Source: Medicago truncatula
Lineage: Eukaryota; Streptophyta; Magnoliopsida; Fabales; Fabaceae
Assembly: GCF_003473485.1 (NCBI RefSeq)
Contig: NC_053045.1
Location: 42,698,494-42,762,493 of the forward strand
DNA length: 64,000 bases
Reading direction: 5' to 3'
The notes beneath the pieces were generated by a model. It was not told the DNA's origin. It saw only the letters and a list, made by a program, of their open reading frames with translations, and searched no databases. Below, piece by piece: positions 1 to 10,990 of the stretch. Each line of letters opens with the position of its first letter. Positions within the stretch are counted from its first letter, which is position 1. Both the position numbers and the translations under genes were made by a program.

Positions 1-666
1 AAGCATATATCTTAGCCGTATGTTCTACCCTTCTATAAAATAAAAAGATGAAATCCACTTTTTTGATTGTTAACATGTATATTAATATATATTGTCAATT
101 GTCAAACACTCTAAAAAAAATTCTAGAACAAAGACCAAACATGTGATTTAACTTGTTCAAGGCACAATATATATAATGAAATCCAAATGCTGCAATATTA
201 TTTTGGTAATATAAAGGCTGCAATTTACCTAATGGCTTATGCATATGTCTTTGTGAATGAGATATGGTTATTGACTTATTTCATGGGATAGACAAAATCC
301 ACCTCCTTCGTTCTCCTCCAAATACTCTTCATCCTCTGAAATAAAATGAGTAATCAAGTTTTTGCATGTTCTTGCAATGATTTTTATAGAAAATGAAATT
401 ATGCACTAAATTTGTTCAATTTGTAGGTTATAAAAATAAAACAATGAGTAGTGGAAAGAGCTACACAAATTAATTGGAAGTTACATAATAATTTGTCGGT
501 TATAAATAAAAAAAATGAGTAGTTGAAGGAGTCACGCAAATTAATTGGAAGTTACATAATAAAGAAGTCAAAAATGAAGGAAAAAGAGAGCCACGTGGTG
601 AATGCTTAGAAAATTAGTTAGAAAGGAGAAAATTGGTGAGGTGACACATAAACAAAGTGTAGCTTA

Positions 667-739
<73 letters not shown>

Positions 740-904
740 TAGATAGATAGATAGATAGAGATAGAGATAAAAATGGTAGTTAAAAACTTGATGCATAAAT
801 TGATGTTTAAACTATCACCGTTTTTATTTATATTTCATTTTGAAATGAGTAAATGTTTAAACCTTTAACTTCAAATGTCACTTTGGTCAAATATTGATGT
901 CAAC
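1..904. other. Intergenic AT-rich DNA, no gene seen
   Basis: I see no coding exon here on either strand. A near-repeat occurs around 425-560, where the phrase AATTAATTGGAAGTTACATA appears twice. The stretch also contains the compound microsatellite listed separately. Confidence 0.6.
669..770. repeat. Compound microsatellite (AT)n-(AG)n-(GATA)n
   Basis: About 58 bp of pure AT alternation passes directly into AG and then GATA repeats. The length should be polymorphic, so it could serve as a marker. The apparent low-complexity open frame across it is not a gene. Confidence 0.95.
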
Positions 905-920
905 AAATAGAGAAGAAAAA

Positions 921-1069
921 GTCTAGAAGTCCTAGCTCAACTGGCAAATGCCGAAATTGCAAGGCCGGACGTCATGACCCGGGTTCGAACCCGGGACCTC
1001 ACAGTTGTGTGTGAGTTTATTTTCAGTGGATTACCACTTCATCTAAGACCAAAAAAAAAAAAAAAAAAA
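921..1069 (+). mobile_element. tRNA-derived SINE with perfect 16-bp target-site duplication
   Basis: An A box (TAGCTCAACTGG) and a B box (GGTTCGAACC) of an internal Pol III promoter are spaced as in a tRNA-derived SINE. The element ends in a poly(A) tract. The 16-bp sequence AAATAGAGAAGAAAAA flanks it on both sides (905-920 and 1070-1085), so the insertion boundaries are exact. It is not a functional tRNA because no cloverleaf continues past the B box. Confidence 0.9.
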
Positions 1070-1529
1070 AAATAGAGAAGAAAAATACAATCCTTTATTT
1101 TCCTTTTTCCCTTAATTCAACGAGACCACTGCTGAAAAGGGGAGAAGAAAAATCGAACAAAAGTAAAGAACCACACGAACATTTAAACAAAAGGACAATA
1201 AAAAGGTGATTCCTTTTTTTGTGCTAAACAACATGAGAAATAGAAATGAAATTCTTGTACTAGCCTATTAGGTTGAATAGGAGTGAAAGATGATCGGGGT
1301 AAGGAAGGAATAAAGTACACTTCCACTACCATCAAACATATTCTAGTTTTGATACTTATTTCGGAATTTGGAAGAACTTTAAAGGAGGGTGATTAATGGT
1401 TACAATCCTATCGTTGAGACCAGCCCATATGGATACAGGATGTCAATGATCATCTAGTTTTTCTTTGAGCTGGGATGTACTTGTTAACTTTGTTAATAAA
1501 ATATTTGCAATTGGGCGGCATAAAAGATA

Positions 1530-3095
1530 GGGTTAATAGGTCTTTACCCCCCTGTAATATAGGGCACTTTTGGTTTTGGCCCCTGTAAAAAAATTTTTTT
1601 AGATTCCGTCCTTGTAAAATGAAGATTCTTCAAGATTGCCCCCTGAGCCCTGTGACTCAGCAGAATCTATGATGTGGCGCCTACATGGCTTTTTCTTTTT
1701 ATTTTTTATTTTTTTTTGCTTGCCACGTGTAAAAAATAGTTTACACTTCATTTTTATTTAAAAAAATTAAAATAAAAAATACAATTTAAAAAACCGAAAA
1801 TCATATTTTAAAAAATCTGAAAATTAATTTCCAAAATTTTAAAAAATATGAAAAAATTCAAACTATTTTTTTAAATCGAAAAAAAAATTAGATTTTTTTT
1901 CCAAAAATTAAAAAACATTAGATTTTTTTCCGAAATAGAAAATTGTCTTATCTTTTTCGAAATTCAAAAACATTCAGATTTTTTTCGAAATAAAAAAGTT
2001 TTTTTAATTTTTTCTACAAAGAATGAAAATTCTGAAAAATATTTTAATTTTTAAAAATTTGGATATAAATGTTTTTAAATTCCAAATATTTAATCTGGAA
2101 AAAAAAATTGATTTTATTTAAATTTTTAAAATCTTAACTTCAGATATTTTCGAAAATTTTAAATTTAGAAAAAATTCTGATTTGTTTTTGAATTTTTTTA
2201 TAAAATCCAGTTTTTTTTTTAAAATACTTCCTAATTTCAGAAAAAAAAATGATTTTATTTTTATTTTTTTAAATAAAAAATAAATTCGTAAAAATTCAGG
2301 AATATATTTTTTGAATTTTTTTCTAAATGCTAACTTAATATATTTCCCATCAATGACAGGAAAACCCATATGGTATACCGTTTCCATTCTCAAACTTAAT
2401 ATATTTCCAAATTTTCCAAAAAAATTATATTAAATTTAAAAAAAAAAATCCGAATTAAATTAAAATTATAAAATTTGGAAAAAAAAAAAGTATTATCTAA
2501 TTTTTTTGAAATTGTAAAAAATATTTGAATTTTTTTCTAATTATTTAATTTCAAAAAAGAATTTATAAAATTTCTGGAATAAAGATTTTGAAATATAAAA
2601 TATTTTTTTTATTTTAAAAATTAAATTAAAAAAATCTGCATGTTTTTTGTGATTTTAACAAAAATCCGGAACTTAATTTTTTTTTAAAATCTGAATTTTT
2701 AAATTTTTTTAAAAATAATTAGGAAGTATTTTAAAAAAAATCTGGAACTTTATTTTAAAAAAAAAAATTTCAATTTTTTAAATTTTTGAAAAAAAATTTC
2801 TATTTTTTTCTGATTTTTAAATTATTTTTCGTTTTTTAAAAAAAATAGATTTTTTTATTTTTTTTTAATTTTAAATGACATGTAAATTATTTTTTACACT
2901 TGGCATCCAAAAAAAATGAAAAATAAAAAAAAAATGCCATGTAGGTGCCACATCATAGATTCTGCTGAGTCATAGGGCTCAGGGGGCAATCTTGAAGAAT
3001 CTTCATTTTACAAGGACGGAATCTAAAAAAAAAATTTTACAGGGGGCAAAACCAAAAGTGCCCTATATTACAGGGGGGTAAAGACCTATTAAGCC
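1530..3095. mobile_element. Non-autonomous Mutator-type hairpin element, 1.57 kb, 9-bp TSD
   Basis: The left end (1530-1690) and right end (2937-3095) are near-perfect inverted repeats of about 160 bp beginning GGGTTAATAGGTCTTT. The 9-bp direct repeat TAAAAGATA flanks both sides (1521-1529 and 3096-3104), the TSD size of Mutator-like elements. The interior is extremely AT-rich and itself partly palindromic: CTTCCTAATTT near 2228 is mirrored near 2718. No transposase is encoded. Transcripts would fold into a very long hairpin. Confidence 0.9.
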
Positions 3096-3104
3096 TAAAA
3101 GATA

Positions 3105-3840
3105 TCATGGGGAAAAAAGTACGTGTAATTGAAGATTAGATGAGGTTTGAATTGAACCTTCAATTATTCCCAAACTTGATATCCAATCGCATGAATCGGT
3201 TAACGCAAGTTATAGGGAAGGATCTACCATATGGCATAATGTCAGGGTTGTTTCAATAAATTTGGAGACCCGACTCTCATATTAAAAAGATATGTGTCTT
3301 ATAAAAAAACACAATTTTTTTAGAAGAGAGAAAAAAAAACGAGTTTATAATGTTTGTTGTTAAAGCATTGTTATTTTATATAACAACTATGAACCAAAAA
3401 TTATAAGAAGTGCCCTAAAAAAAGAAGAAGAAAAAAGTTATATTGTGTTTTTATTTAAAAATATATAATCAAATCATTAATTCTGAAACAACGTAAAAGA
3501 TAAAAAATATAATCAATAGCGACTACAATTAAGGATTATTTTTTTTTTCTTCCACGGATCAAGTATTATAAAACAACGTTTATAAGAAAATCATCAATTT
3601 AACTAATGTAAAATTTCAGTGAAAATAAAATCCGAAAATGAAACTAGTGCAATGAAAGTTTCATACTAATAATCAAGATGTGAATTCTACTCACCTTAAC
3701 CGATATAAAACAATGGTTGAATGTTGTAATTACGTCTTTGTTTTTCAGACATCAAGTACTGATCACTCACGCTGCTCTAGTGGTTAAATTTACAAGGTGC
3801 GACACTAATTCCTTTCATTTGTTCTCCAAGTACAGAAATT
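3105..3840. other. Intergenic DNA, no gene seen
   Basis: AT-rich sequence without a recognisable exon. It lies downstream, on the minus strand, of the decayed MULE transposase and may include its degenerate 3' part. Confidence 0.5.
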
Positions 3841-5297
3841 CATCAAAACCGATCCCTGTCAGTCACAACTACCTTCGGTATGTTTTTCTTTGAATTATGA
3901 AGTTGAAGCAACATTTGTAAAACCTAAGCAAAATTCTCCTCTTTTTCCGCTGTCAGAAATGCAAAAGCAACTGAAATGTAATATCAGTTGAGGTGACTCC
4001 AACTATCTCAAACAATGACATTATGTACAAGTTAGTTTTATAGGCGGAGTCCACACTACAAGAAATCCTGCATTTTGCCAGGAAATTATGCCAGGAGCAT
4101 CAACCCCTGGCAAATTTGCCAGGGACTATGCCAAGGAAACCCCTGGCAAAACGACATAGGGACCACTTACAATTAGAGAGGGGTTTACCCCTGGCAAAAA
4201 ACACAACCCCTGGCAAATGACCTTTATCTCCTTTTTCTCTCCCTCCCTCCCATTATTATTATCATGAAAGCCAATTAAAAAAATAAAAAATCTGACTCAT
4301 TCCTCTTCTTCCTCTCTCTTACGATACCAGCCTCCAATTCTCTCTTCAAACAACCCAACCACCGCCACCAGCTTACCGGCGATTCCTTGGCCGCCATTCT
4401 CACCGATTGACGAAAATGAAACCATTTTCTTTTTCCACTCGACGAGAGCTTTCCGTTGGTCCAATTAGTTTCACGAAAGGAGCAACTTTTCTGTTGACCC
4501 TTTTTCTTCCTCCGCCGCAGTAAGGTCTTTTCCGGTCACCATACATCTCTTTCCTTCTTCTTCTTTTATGCTTCATTCATTTTTGCGACGTTTTCCTTCT
4601 TTTCTCTTTATTTTTGTGGTGAGAATCAGTTGGGAAGAACCACCGTGTAGGAGCTCCGATGGCCGCCATTAACTTCACCTTCTCCAAGGGTGAGTGTTCT
4701 CCTTTCATCAATTTTTGAGTTTGAGATTTGAAAACTAAAGAGGATTAATTTTTGTTGAACCCTAACTTTTCCACTCCCAACACATTTGGTTTATGTTTCT
4801 ATCAGAATCCAAATTGTAAATTGTTATATCTCTTACTGCAATATCACTAGTTTCACAATGGATATATCTTGGTAAGTTCACAAATGAGTTAAGGTTCACC
4901 AATGTGTTGTGTTCATAGAAAATATATTAATTGGTCCATTTTCTGATAACTGCGTTTGTTTATGTCTGATGTGTGAAATGAATTAATTTCATGATAACTG
5001 CGTTAACACTTTCTGATAAATATATATGATACTACTATTGTTTTGATATGTTTATGTTAATCGTATTTATGTTTGTTATTTAGTATGTAGGTATGATTCT
5101 GAAGGTAGTGATGCTTCAATGTCTGCTTTGAGATCTGATTCAATTCCATCGTCCAAGAATGGAATCAAATCAGTGTACTCTGATTGTGTTCAAGTTTCTT
5201 ACATAACCTCAAACCTTCATGGGCTGAGAAGGAATTCATTGAGCAGCCTGCATTCTTTATATTTAGAGGATATACATATGTTCATTATTCTCTTTAG

Positions 5298-5674
5298 GGT
5301 AAGGAGTCCTGTGAAATGAACACTAAAGAGAAGATAAAAGCTTCTCGTAAGAAGCTAGACGATGGGATTGTACTGTGGAAAGTTGGGAAGTATGAAAGAG
5401 CTTCTAAAAGATTTAAACAGGTGACTATCATGTATATTTTGCTTAAACTAATATACAAAATTAGCTTGTTCATTTTGCCGGTTCTATCATGTATATTTTC
5501 TTAAACTGAACAATAATGCAGGCTGTAAAGATCATAGAGGATGGTACTTCCTTCAGTGATGATGAGAAGAAAGATGTCAGGGACTTGAAGTCATCTTGCG
5601 GTGTACACATTTCAAAATGCGATGCGATGTTGCTTTATGATCAACAACTTATGAAATCGTATGAAGAGCACCGG
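5298..5674 (+). pseudogene. Captured fragment of an FKBP-type peptidyl-prolyl isomerase (TPR region)
   Basis: Two exon pieces with intact splice sites read as one protein segment. Exon 5298-5420 encodes GKESCEMNTKEKIKASRKK and KYERASKRFKQ, ending at CAG|GTGACT. Exon 5522-5674 starts after TGCAG with AVKIIEDGTSFSDDEKKD and ends at GTATGG. This matches the junction between the last FKBP domain and the TPR repeats of large plant FKBPs (the ROF1/FKBP62-65 type) from memory of that family. The FKBP domains and the rest of the TPR array are missing. It lies inside the CACTA element and is interpreted as transduplicated sequence, not a working gene. Confidence 0.7.
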
Positions 5675-6136
5675 GTATGGATGATGTCTCCTATTTTTGT
5701 ACTTTGAGACTTTGATGACATTTGAGCTATTTTATAATATTTAGTGGGGCATATCTATGAATTAGAGAAGATAAACTATTTCAACAGTTGAGTTAGTGCT
5801 TAAGGAATCAATTTATTGAAGTTAAAAACAACTAGTTGATAGATTAGCCTTTGAAAGTAATGATTCTTGATGACGAACGATACTAAATTCTTATTAAGTT
5901 CTTGATATGGATTGTAGTGTTGATGCTATTTTGAAAATGATGACTTAAATTGATATTAGGTTGTTTCCAGGTAGTAACATTTAATTCATATTTAACAATT
6001 TTTAGTTAGAAATTCTCCTACTTTATGTTTGTTCTTTTATTAATGTACTACTTTATCATCAGAGATTTTAAGGGCTTCTAGAAAGAGTGGATTGATGTAG
6101 AACCAAGGGTTTAGTGACTATGACAGAGTGCATTTT

Positions 6137-6640
6137 GGAAGTGTCCAGCCTAGTCTTATGCCTTCTTTAGACACTACATCAAGTTTCACCGGATGGAACA
6201 GCTTGTCGCATGAAGTAAGCGTTTCTGTTCTATGCTTTTATTTAATGAACCATTCGTTCTCGCATGTAGTAAGCATTCATATGTGTTAGTGTCGGACACG
6301 CCTTTTAGAATAAAAGGTGCTACATTTTTAATGTTAAGCCATTGTAAAAGAAAGATAAATTAGCATCTGGTCCATTGATCTGTATTTTTTTATAAATTTT
6401 GAAACAGAGAAGCTATACCATGTGTTATTTCTATCATGTACCAATATTCCCTTCCATTACTTTTTCATTCTTTAACTTATATTTTTATCTCTACCCTCTA
6501 ACCATCAAATTTGCTAAGAGATTAAGTCAAATATTACATCAGGGGCTCAATGTGGATTGGCAAAGAGCACCAACAGTCTCAAATTCTCACATAGTGAAGA
6601 AGATGTTGCGCTTGGATATTCCTCATGATAACCATCCAAC
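6137..6640 (+). pseudogene. Captured fragment of a KH-domain (quaking-like) RNA-binding protein gene
   Basis: The first piece (6137-6214) reads GSVQPSLMPSLDTTSSF then TGWNSLSHE and stops at the donor GTAAGC. The second (6543 to about 6640) follows an ATCAG acceptor and reads GLNVDWQRAPTVSNSHIVKK then MLRLDIPHDNHPTG. Plant STAR/quaking-like KH proteins have the same order: a GWN-LPHE linker, a (M)DWQ-AP segment, then VKRILRLEIP entering the KH domain. The KH core (GxxG loop) is absent. Intron signals are retained, so the donor was copied as genomic DNA. It belongs to a different gene from the FKBP fragment 0.5 kb upstream. Confidence 0.65.
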
Positions 6641-8700
6641 TGGAAGATATTTGAAACATTATATAAATGCATTGTCCATTATAAGAAATCATAGAAGAGC
6701 TACTCAGACATGTGGTATTTCTATTTTTCAACTCTTGTAATTTTAGTAATATGAATAACAGTTTTTTTCACTTTCTTTTTCCCTTGACACATTGTCATTA
6801 TAATATGCATTTTTATGCAAGGTGTTTCCAAATATGTTGCTTTCCTTTTCGAAATTAAAAGAGGACTTGGATTTCCTGCAGTAAGGGAAACTATACAATC
6901 ACACAGTCAAGTGAGCTCGGCTATATGAAGATCGGAGGACTAATATATTGATTTTACCAAATCGGGCTTTAAAATGTAACTCGAAAAAAAAATTGTTTTT
7001 TAAATTATTTTAATTATTAAATTTTAATATTTTGATTTTATAAACAATTAAAAAAATAATTTTTTTTTTTAAAAATTCGTACACAATTTGCCAGGGGTTT
7101 ACCCCTCGCAATGTCCCTGGCATGTGATGCTGACACAGTCTCCAAAAGCTTGCATTGACCAGAATGCGTCAGAAAAGCCTGCAATCATGCAGACACGGTT
7201 TGCCAGGGGTTAAGCCAGGGCCTGTGCCAGGAGCGCATTTGCCAGGAGCTAAAGCCCTGGCAGAGTCATTTGCGATGAGCATATTTGCTGGTGATTCTGC
7301 TCCTGGCAAAACTCCTGGCAAACGTCCATTTGCCAGGGTTTTTAGCATTTTGCCAGGGCTTCTGCCCCTGGCAAAATGCAACATTTCTTGTAGTGCCATG
7401 ATCAAAATTGTTAAACAACTTAGCCAAATCAGGATGAGCCCAAAATATCACCTTAATAGTAGCACTCTCACATTGTGTTCTTGTGAAATGAACATATGTG
7501 TACTCTTTCAACTTTGACACTATATAGTGCATCTTCGTCTTGTCATGTTTGATTGCCTTTTTGAAATTATGACGCTCGTTGTATACTTGTGATTTATATT
7601 TGTCATGCACACTTGTCTTTTTCCCTTCAAATTCGTCAAAGTATTTATTTTTTGCACTGAACTCTTGGTCAAGTCACGCACAATCTTCTTATCATCATCC
7701 ATTAATCTTTCCGCAAGAACGTGCTTTTATAACTTTGGCACCATCTCATGGTTGTGAATTCCAATAAGAGTAACCAACTTTCAAGTCTTTAATTCCCTAT
7801 TAACATATCCACACAACTTGAACATAAACCCACGTTTTTTTGATCTCATTGCTTCATACTTCAATTTTTTCTTCGGTATTTTGTGATCGTCGCTCATTTC
7901 ACAAACCAACTCTAACATTGGATTCTTTATACTAGATCTTCTTATAAAACCTATAAATTCGACCCTATTTGTTTGTCGGCATATCCAACCAAGCAATTCA
8001 TCTTTATCTTTCTATGTATCTTGACTTGAAAATAAATGAGTTGTGTACACTTCGTTGACACCAAGTTGGGACAGAAGCTTCAACATAAACGAGAGTGTCA
8101 TCCGTATTTGGTTTCACATCAACCGAAACTTCAACCTTAGGCGATTTGATCTCGACGGAATAATCGACAAACCTAGGTTTTGTCTCAGCTAGATCATCAT
8201 TCACATTCTCAATTATGACTATAAATAACAACATAGCATTGCAAAAACATTTCATTAATATTTAACTCAGAAGAAAAATAATCGGAAAAAAGCAACCGCT
8301 GTTGAAAATTTTAAAAATTGAAGACCACAACGATAGTTAACTACAACTGAAGTTCTAATGTCAACGATAATTAACTAACGTTGCGAATGCATGTCAGAAA
8401 ATAAAAAATATGGCAGAAAAATCAACAAATGTAAATGGGTTAAAAGTTGCATTACACGTTTCTCAACGTCAAGTAATTTGATACAAAGACTAGGAATTTT
8501 TTTTTTATTTGTAATTTTTTTTTTATAACAAGGTATGAAAGGTGATGGATGAATAGGAGTAGGGGTTTACTCGTTTTAGACAAAATCATGATGGTAGTTA
8601 ACTACCGTTGGTGGAACCGTAGTTAGCCGAACGGTAATAAACTACTGTTAAAGGCATATTCATAAATTCTATACGTTTTTAAGCAATTTCACATGTGAGA

Positions 8701-9543
8701 AAATCAATTTTCTTATATCAAGATTTCTTTTTAGGTCTCCTCGTATCTCTTTAGGCCTCCTAAAATTACAAAATTGTCCTTAATAACACGTTTTGTAGAT
8801 AACTACCGGATGTTCATTTAAAAAAAATCATTTTGTGATGGTAGATAACTGCCAGATGTTCATATTAAAAATTTCCATTTTCTACCTCCGGTAGTTAGCT
8901 ACCAGATGTTCATTTCAAAAATTCCACTTTGTACCTCCGGTGGATAACTACCCGATTATTGCCCATTTAACCTTTGTTTTACATAACAAACAGACGTCAT
9001 CGAAACTTTCTCTCCCATCTTCTCACATCTCTCCACCAGCTCACTTCCTCCACCATTTCACTCGGATTACCCGACCGAACCACTAATCTCAACCTACTCA
9101 CCCAGGCAAACAGAAAATCCTCATCGTCCAATTGTCCACCATCATCAAAAGCCACCAAACCTGCTAATTGATCGCAATTGAGTGAAGATTTATTCTATTT
9201 GTTCTATTGATTGTGATGAAAACGCAAAAAAAAAAAACACTCAAAAACCGCAAAGTTTATAAGCATATTCAAGTTGAATGCAAAATAGGAAATAACTGCT
9301 TAAAAACTACAACCTTGGTTTATATAAGGAGTATTCCGGTAGTCATCTACCAGAAGTACACAATCGAAATTTTTAAAATGAATATCCGGTTGTTATCTGC
9401 TGGATGTACAAATTTTTTTTTTTAAATGAACATTCGATAATTATCTTATCTACTGAAGATATTATCAAGGACAATTTCATAATTTTAGGAGTCTTAAAAA
9501 GATATGAGGGGGCTTAAAAAGAAACATTCTCTTATTTTGATTT
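8701..9543. mobile_element. Terminal-inverted-repeat element, about 0.84 kb, with internal short repeats
   Basis: Positions 8701-8782 and 9465-9543 are imperfect inverted repeats of about 80 bp (for example CCTCCTAAAATTACAAAATTGTCC against its mirror). Inside, the palindromic phrase GTAGTTAACTACCGG, or close variants followed by ATGTTCATTT, recurs near 8640, 8800, 8850, 8895, 8935 and 9330-9400. I found no clear target duplication, so the superfamily is unassigned. A short open frame inside (8974-9171) has no recognisable similarity. Confidence 0.6.
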
Positions 9544-9746
9544 GGTTTTTTGTTAAAGGAATTCAAAGCCCATTACTTTGGATTTTCGATTCATATTCAT
9601 TTGACAAAAGAAAAAAAAAAAAAATCTTGAACAAAAGAAAAGAAAAAAGATGATCAATATTCAGAACCTGAACCCGCGAAAAGATGAATTCCATTCCTTT
9701 ATTTATTTTCATTTTCATTTTCACTTTCTCCCTCCAAAAAATAATC

Positions 9747-9754
9747 GATCCGCG
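9747..9754 (-). promoter_or_regulatory. Histone octamer motif (GATCCGCG orientation)
   Basis: This is the reverse orientation of CGCGGATC, the octamer of plant replication-dependent histone promoters, about 400 bp upstream of the H3 start codon. Here it lacks the adjoining hexamer that makes a full type I element. Confidence 0.7.
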
Positions 9755-9797
9755 CGTCATTTTCTCAAATTCAATTTCAACTTTCCATAACTACACG

Positions 9798-9815
9798 CCA
9801 CGTCACCGATCCGCG
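9798..9815 (+). promoter_or_regulatory. Histone type I element (hexamer + reverse octamer), distal copy
   Basis: CCACGTCACCGATCCGCG matches the plant histone type I consensus CCACGTCANCGATCCGCG exactly. The hexamer ACGTCA binds bZIP factors of the HBP-1 type, and the octamer contributes to S-phase expression. Confidence 0.88.
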
Positions 9816-9896
9816 TGATTCTTTGAAATTCAATTTCAACCATCGATAACCATAAAATCAACGATCCTCATCACACAAACCAAACACATCCACAAG

Positions 9897-9914
9897 CCAC
9901 GTCATCGATCCGCG
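9897..9914 (+). promoter_or_regulatory. Histone type I element, proximal copy
   Basis: CCACGTCATCGATCCGCG is a second exact match to the type I consensus, 99 bp downstream of the first and about 130 bp upstream of the TATA box. The pair strongly supports meristem and S-phase expression of the downstream H3 gene. Confidence 0.88.
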
Positions 9915-10028
9915 TGTCGCAAAAACTCCAAATAAACGACACCCGTCGATGAACCAATAATCAACGGCCACAATCACACCCCACTCACCCTCTTCTCAAA
10001 TTTCAAAACCCGCACAAAATCATATCAT

Positions 10029-10035
10029 TATATAA
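10029..10035 (+). promoter_or_regulatory. TATA box of the histone H3 gene
   Basis: TATATAA lies 109 bp upstream of the H3 start codon and downstream of two type I histone elements. Transcription would begin near 10060, giving a short 5' leader. Confidence 0.75.
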
Positions 10036-10077
10036 CTCACCTCTTTCATCCCTTCTTCTTCATCACTCTCAATCTGA

Positions 10078-10554
<477 letters not shown>

Positions 10555-10990
10555 TCTTGTTGATTCGCTTTGTTAGGGTTTGTGTAGATAGGTTCATGAT
10601 GTAGTTATATCACAAACCGTTGCTATAAGTTTCTTTATGGATCTTGTTATTTTGTAATGTGCTTAACGCTTAATCAATGAAATCAATCATCTTTTGTTAA
10701 TCTCTTTTGTTTAATTACTTATGCATTTGTCTATTCTTAACCCTAATTTTCTGTCATTTTGTTATGAACTGGTGTTGTCCCTAATTGGATTTGAAATCAA
10801 AATTAGGGTTTGATAAAGGCATATTGTATAATGTGGAAATTCTTGACAAATATCTTGATTAATACAATTATTAGAAAGTAAAATTAAATGCTATTGATTA
10901 CATCTCTTGGAGTCTAAAGATCTCAGAGTCCAAAGATAATTGCATGCATAAGCTCCATAATCCTTTCATTGTTAATCTGTTAACCAGTCT

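Larger units (their letters stand above)
4054..7395. mobile_element. CACTA (En/Spm-type) transposon carrying host gene fragments
   Basis: The element begins CACTACAAGAAAT and ends with the inverse ATTTCTTGTAGTG. It is flanked by the 3-bp duplication CCA (4051-4053 and 7396-7398). The subterminal regions (4054-4220 and 7080-7395) are packed with direct and inverted copies of CCCCTGGCAAA / TTTGCCAGGGG, the transposase-binding-type repeats of this superfamily. No transposase is visible. The 3.3-kb interior instead holds exons copied from at least two host genes, listed separately, so this is a non-autonomous transduplicating CACTA. It sits inside a MULE transposase pseudogene. Confidence 0.93.
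3842..8255 (-). pseudogene. Decayed FAR1/MULE-type transposase, split by a CACTA insertion
   Basis: Read on the minus strand from about 8255, fragments in different frames match the usual order of plant MULE transposases. First comes a FAR1-like region (about 7990-7780, including KIPKKKLKYEAMRSKKRG and FKLCGYV). Then comes a region with MDDDKKIVRDLTKSSV (7702-7650), then FWAHPDLAKLFNNF (about 7450-7405). On the far side of the CACTA element (4053 down to about 3842) the frame resumes with MDSAYKTNLYIMSLFEIVGV and later PKVVVTDRD, the start of the DDE transposase core. Several stops and frameshifts are present, so it is dead. The identification is from family recognition; the exact 3' limit is uncertain. 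Confidence 0.75.

Noticed and set aside
614..796. Minus-strand 60-codon frame rich in Tyr-Ile
   Set aside because: It is the translation of the AT/GATA microsatellite; no splice or start context.
921..1010. Possible tRNA gene (A and B boxes)
   Set aside because: No acceptor stem or anticodon arm can be formed; poly(A) tail and target duplication show a SINE.
7155..7517. 120-codon plus frame and overlapping minus frames at the right end of the CACTA element
   Set aside because: They are translations of the CCCTGGCAAA subterminal repeats and of antisense MULE sequence, not genes.
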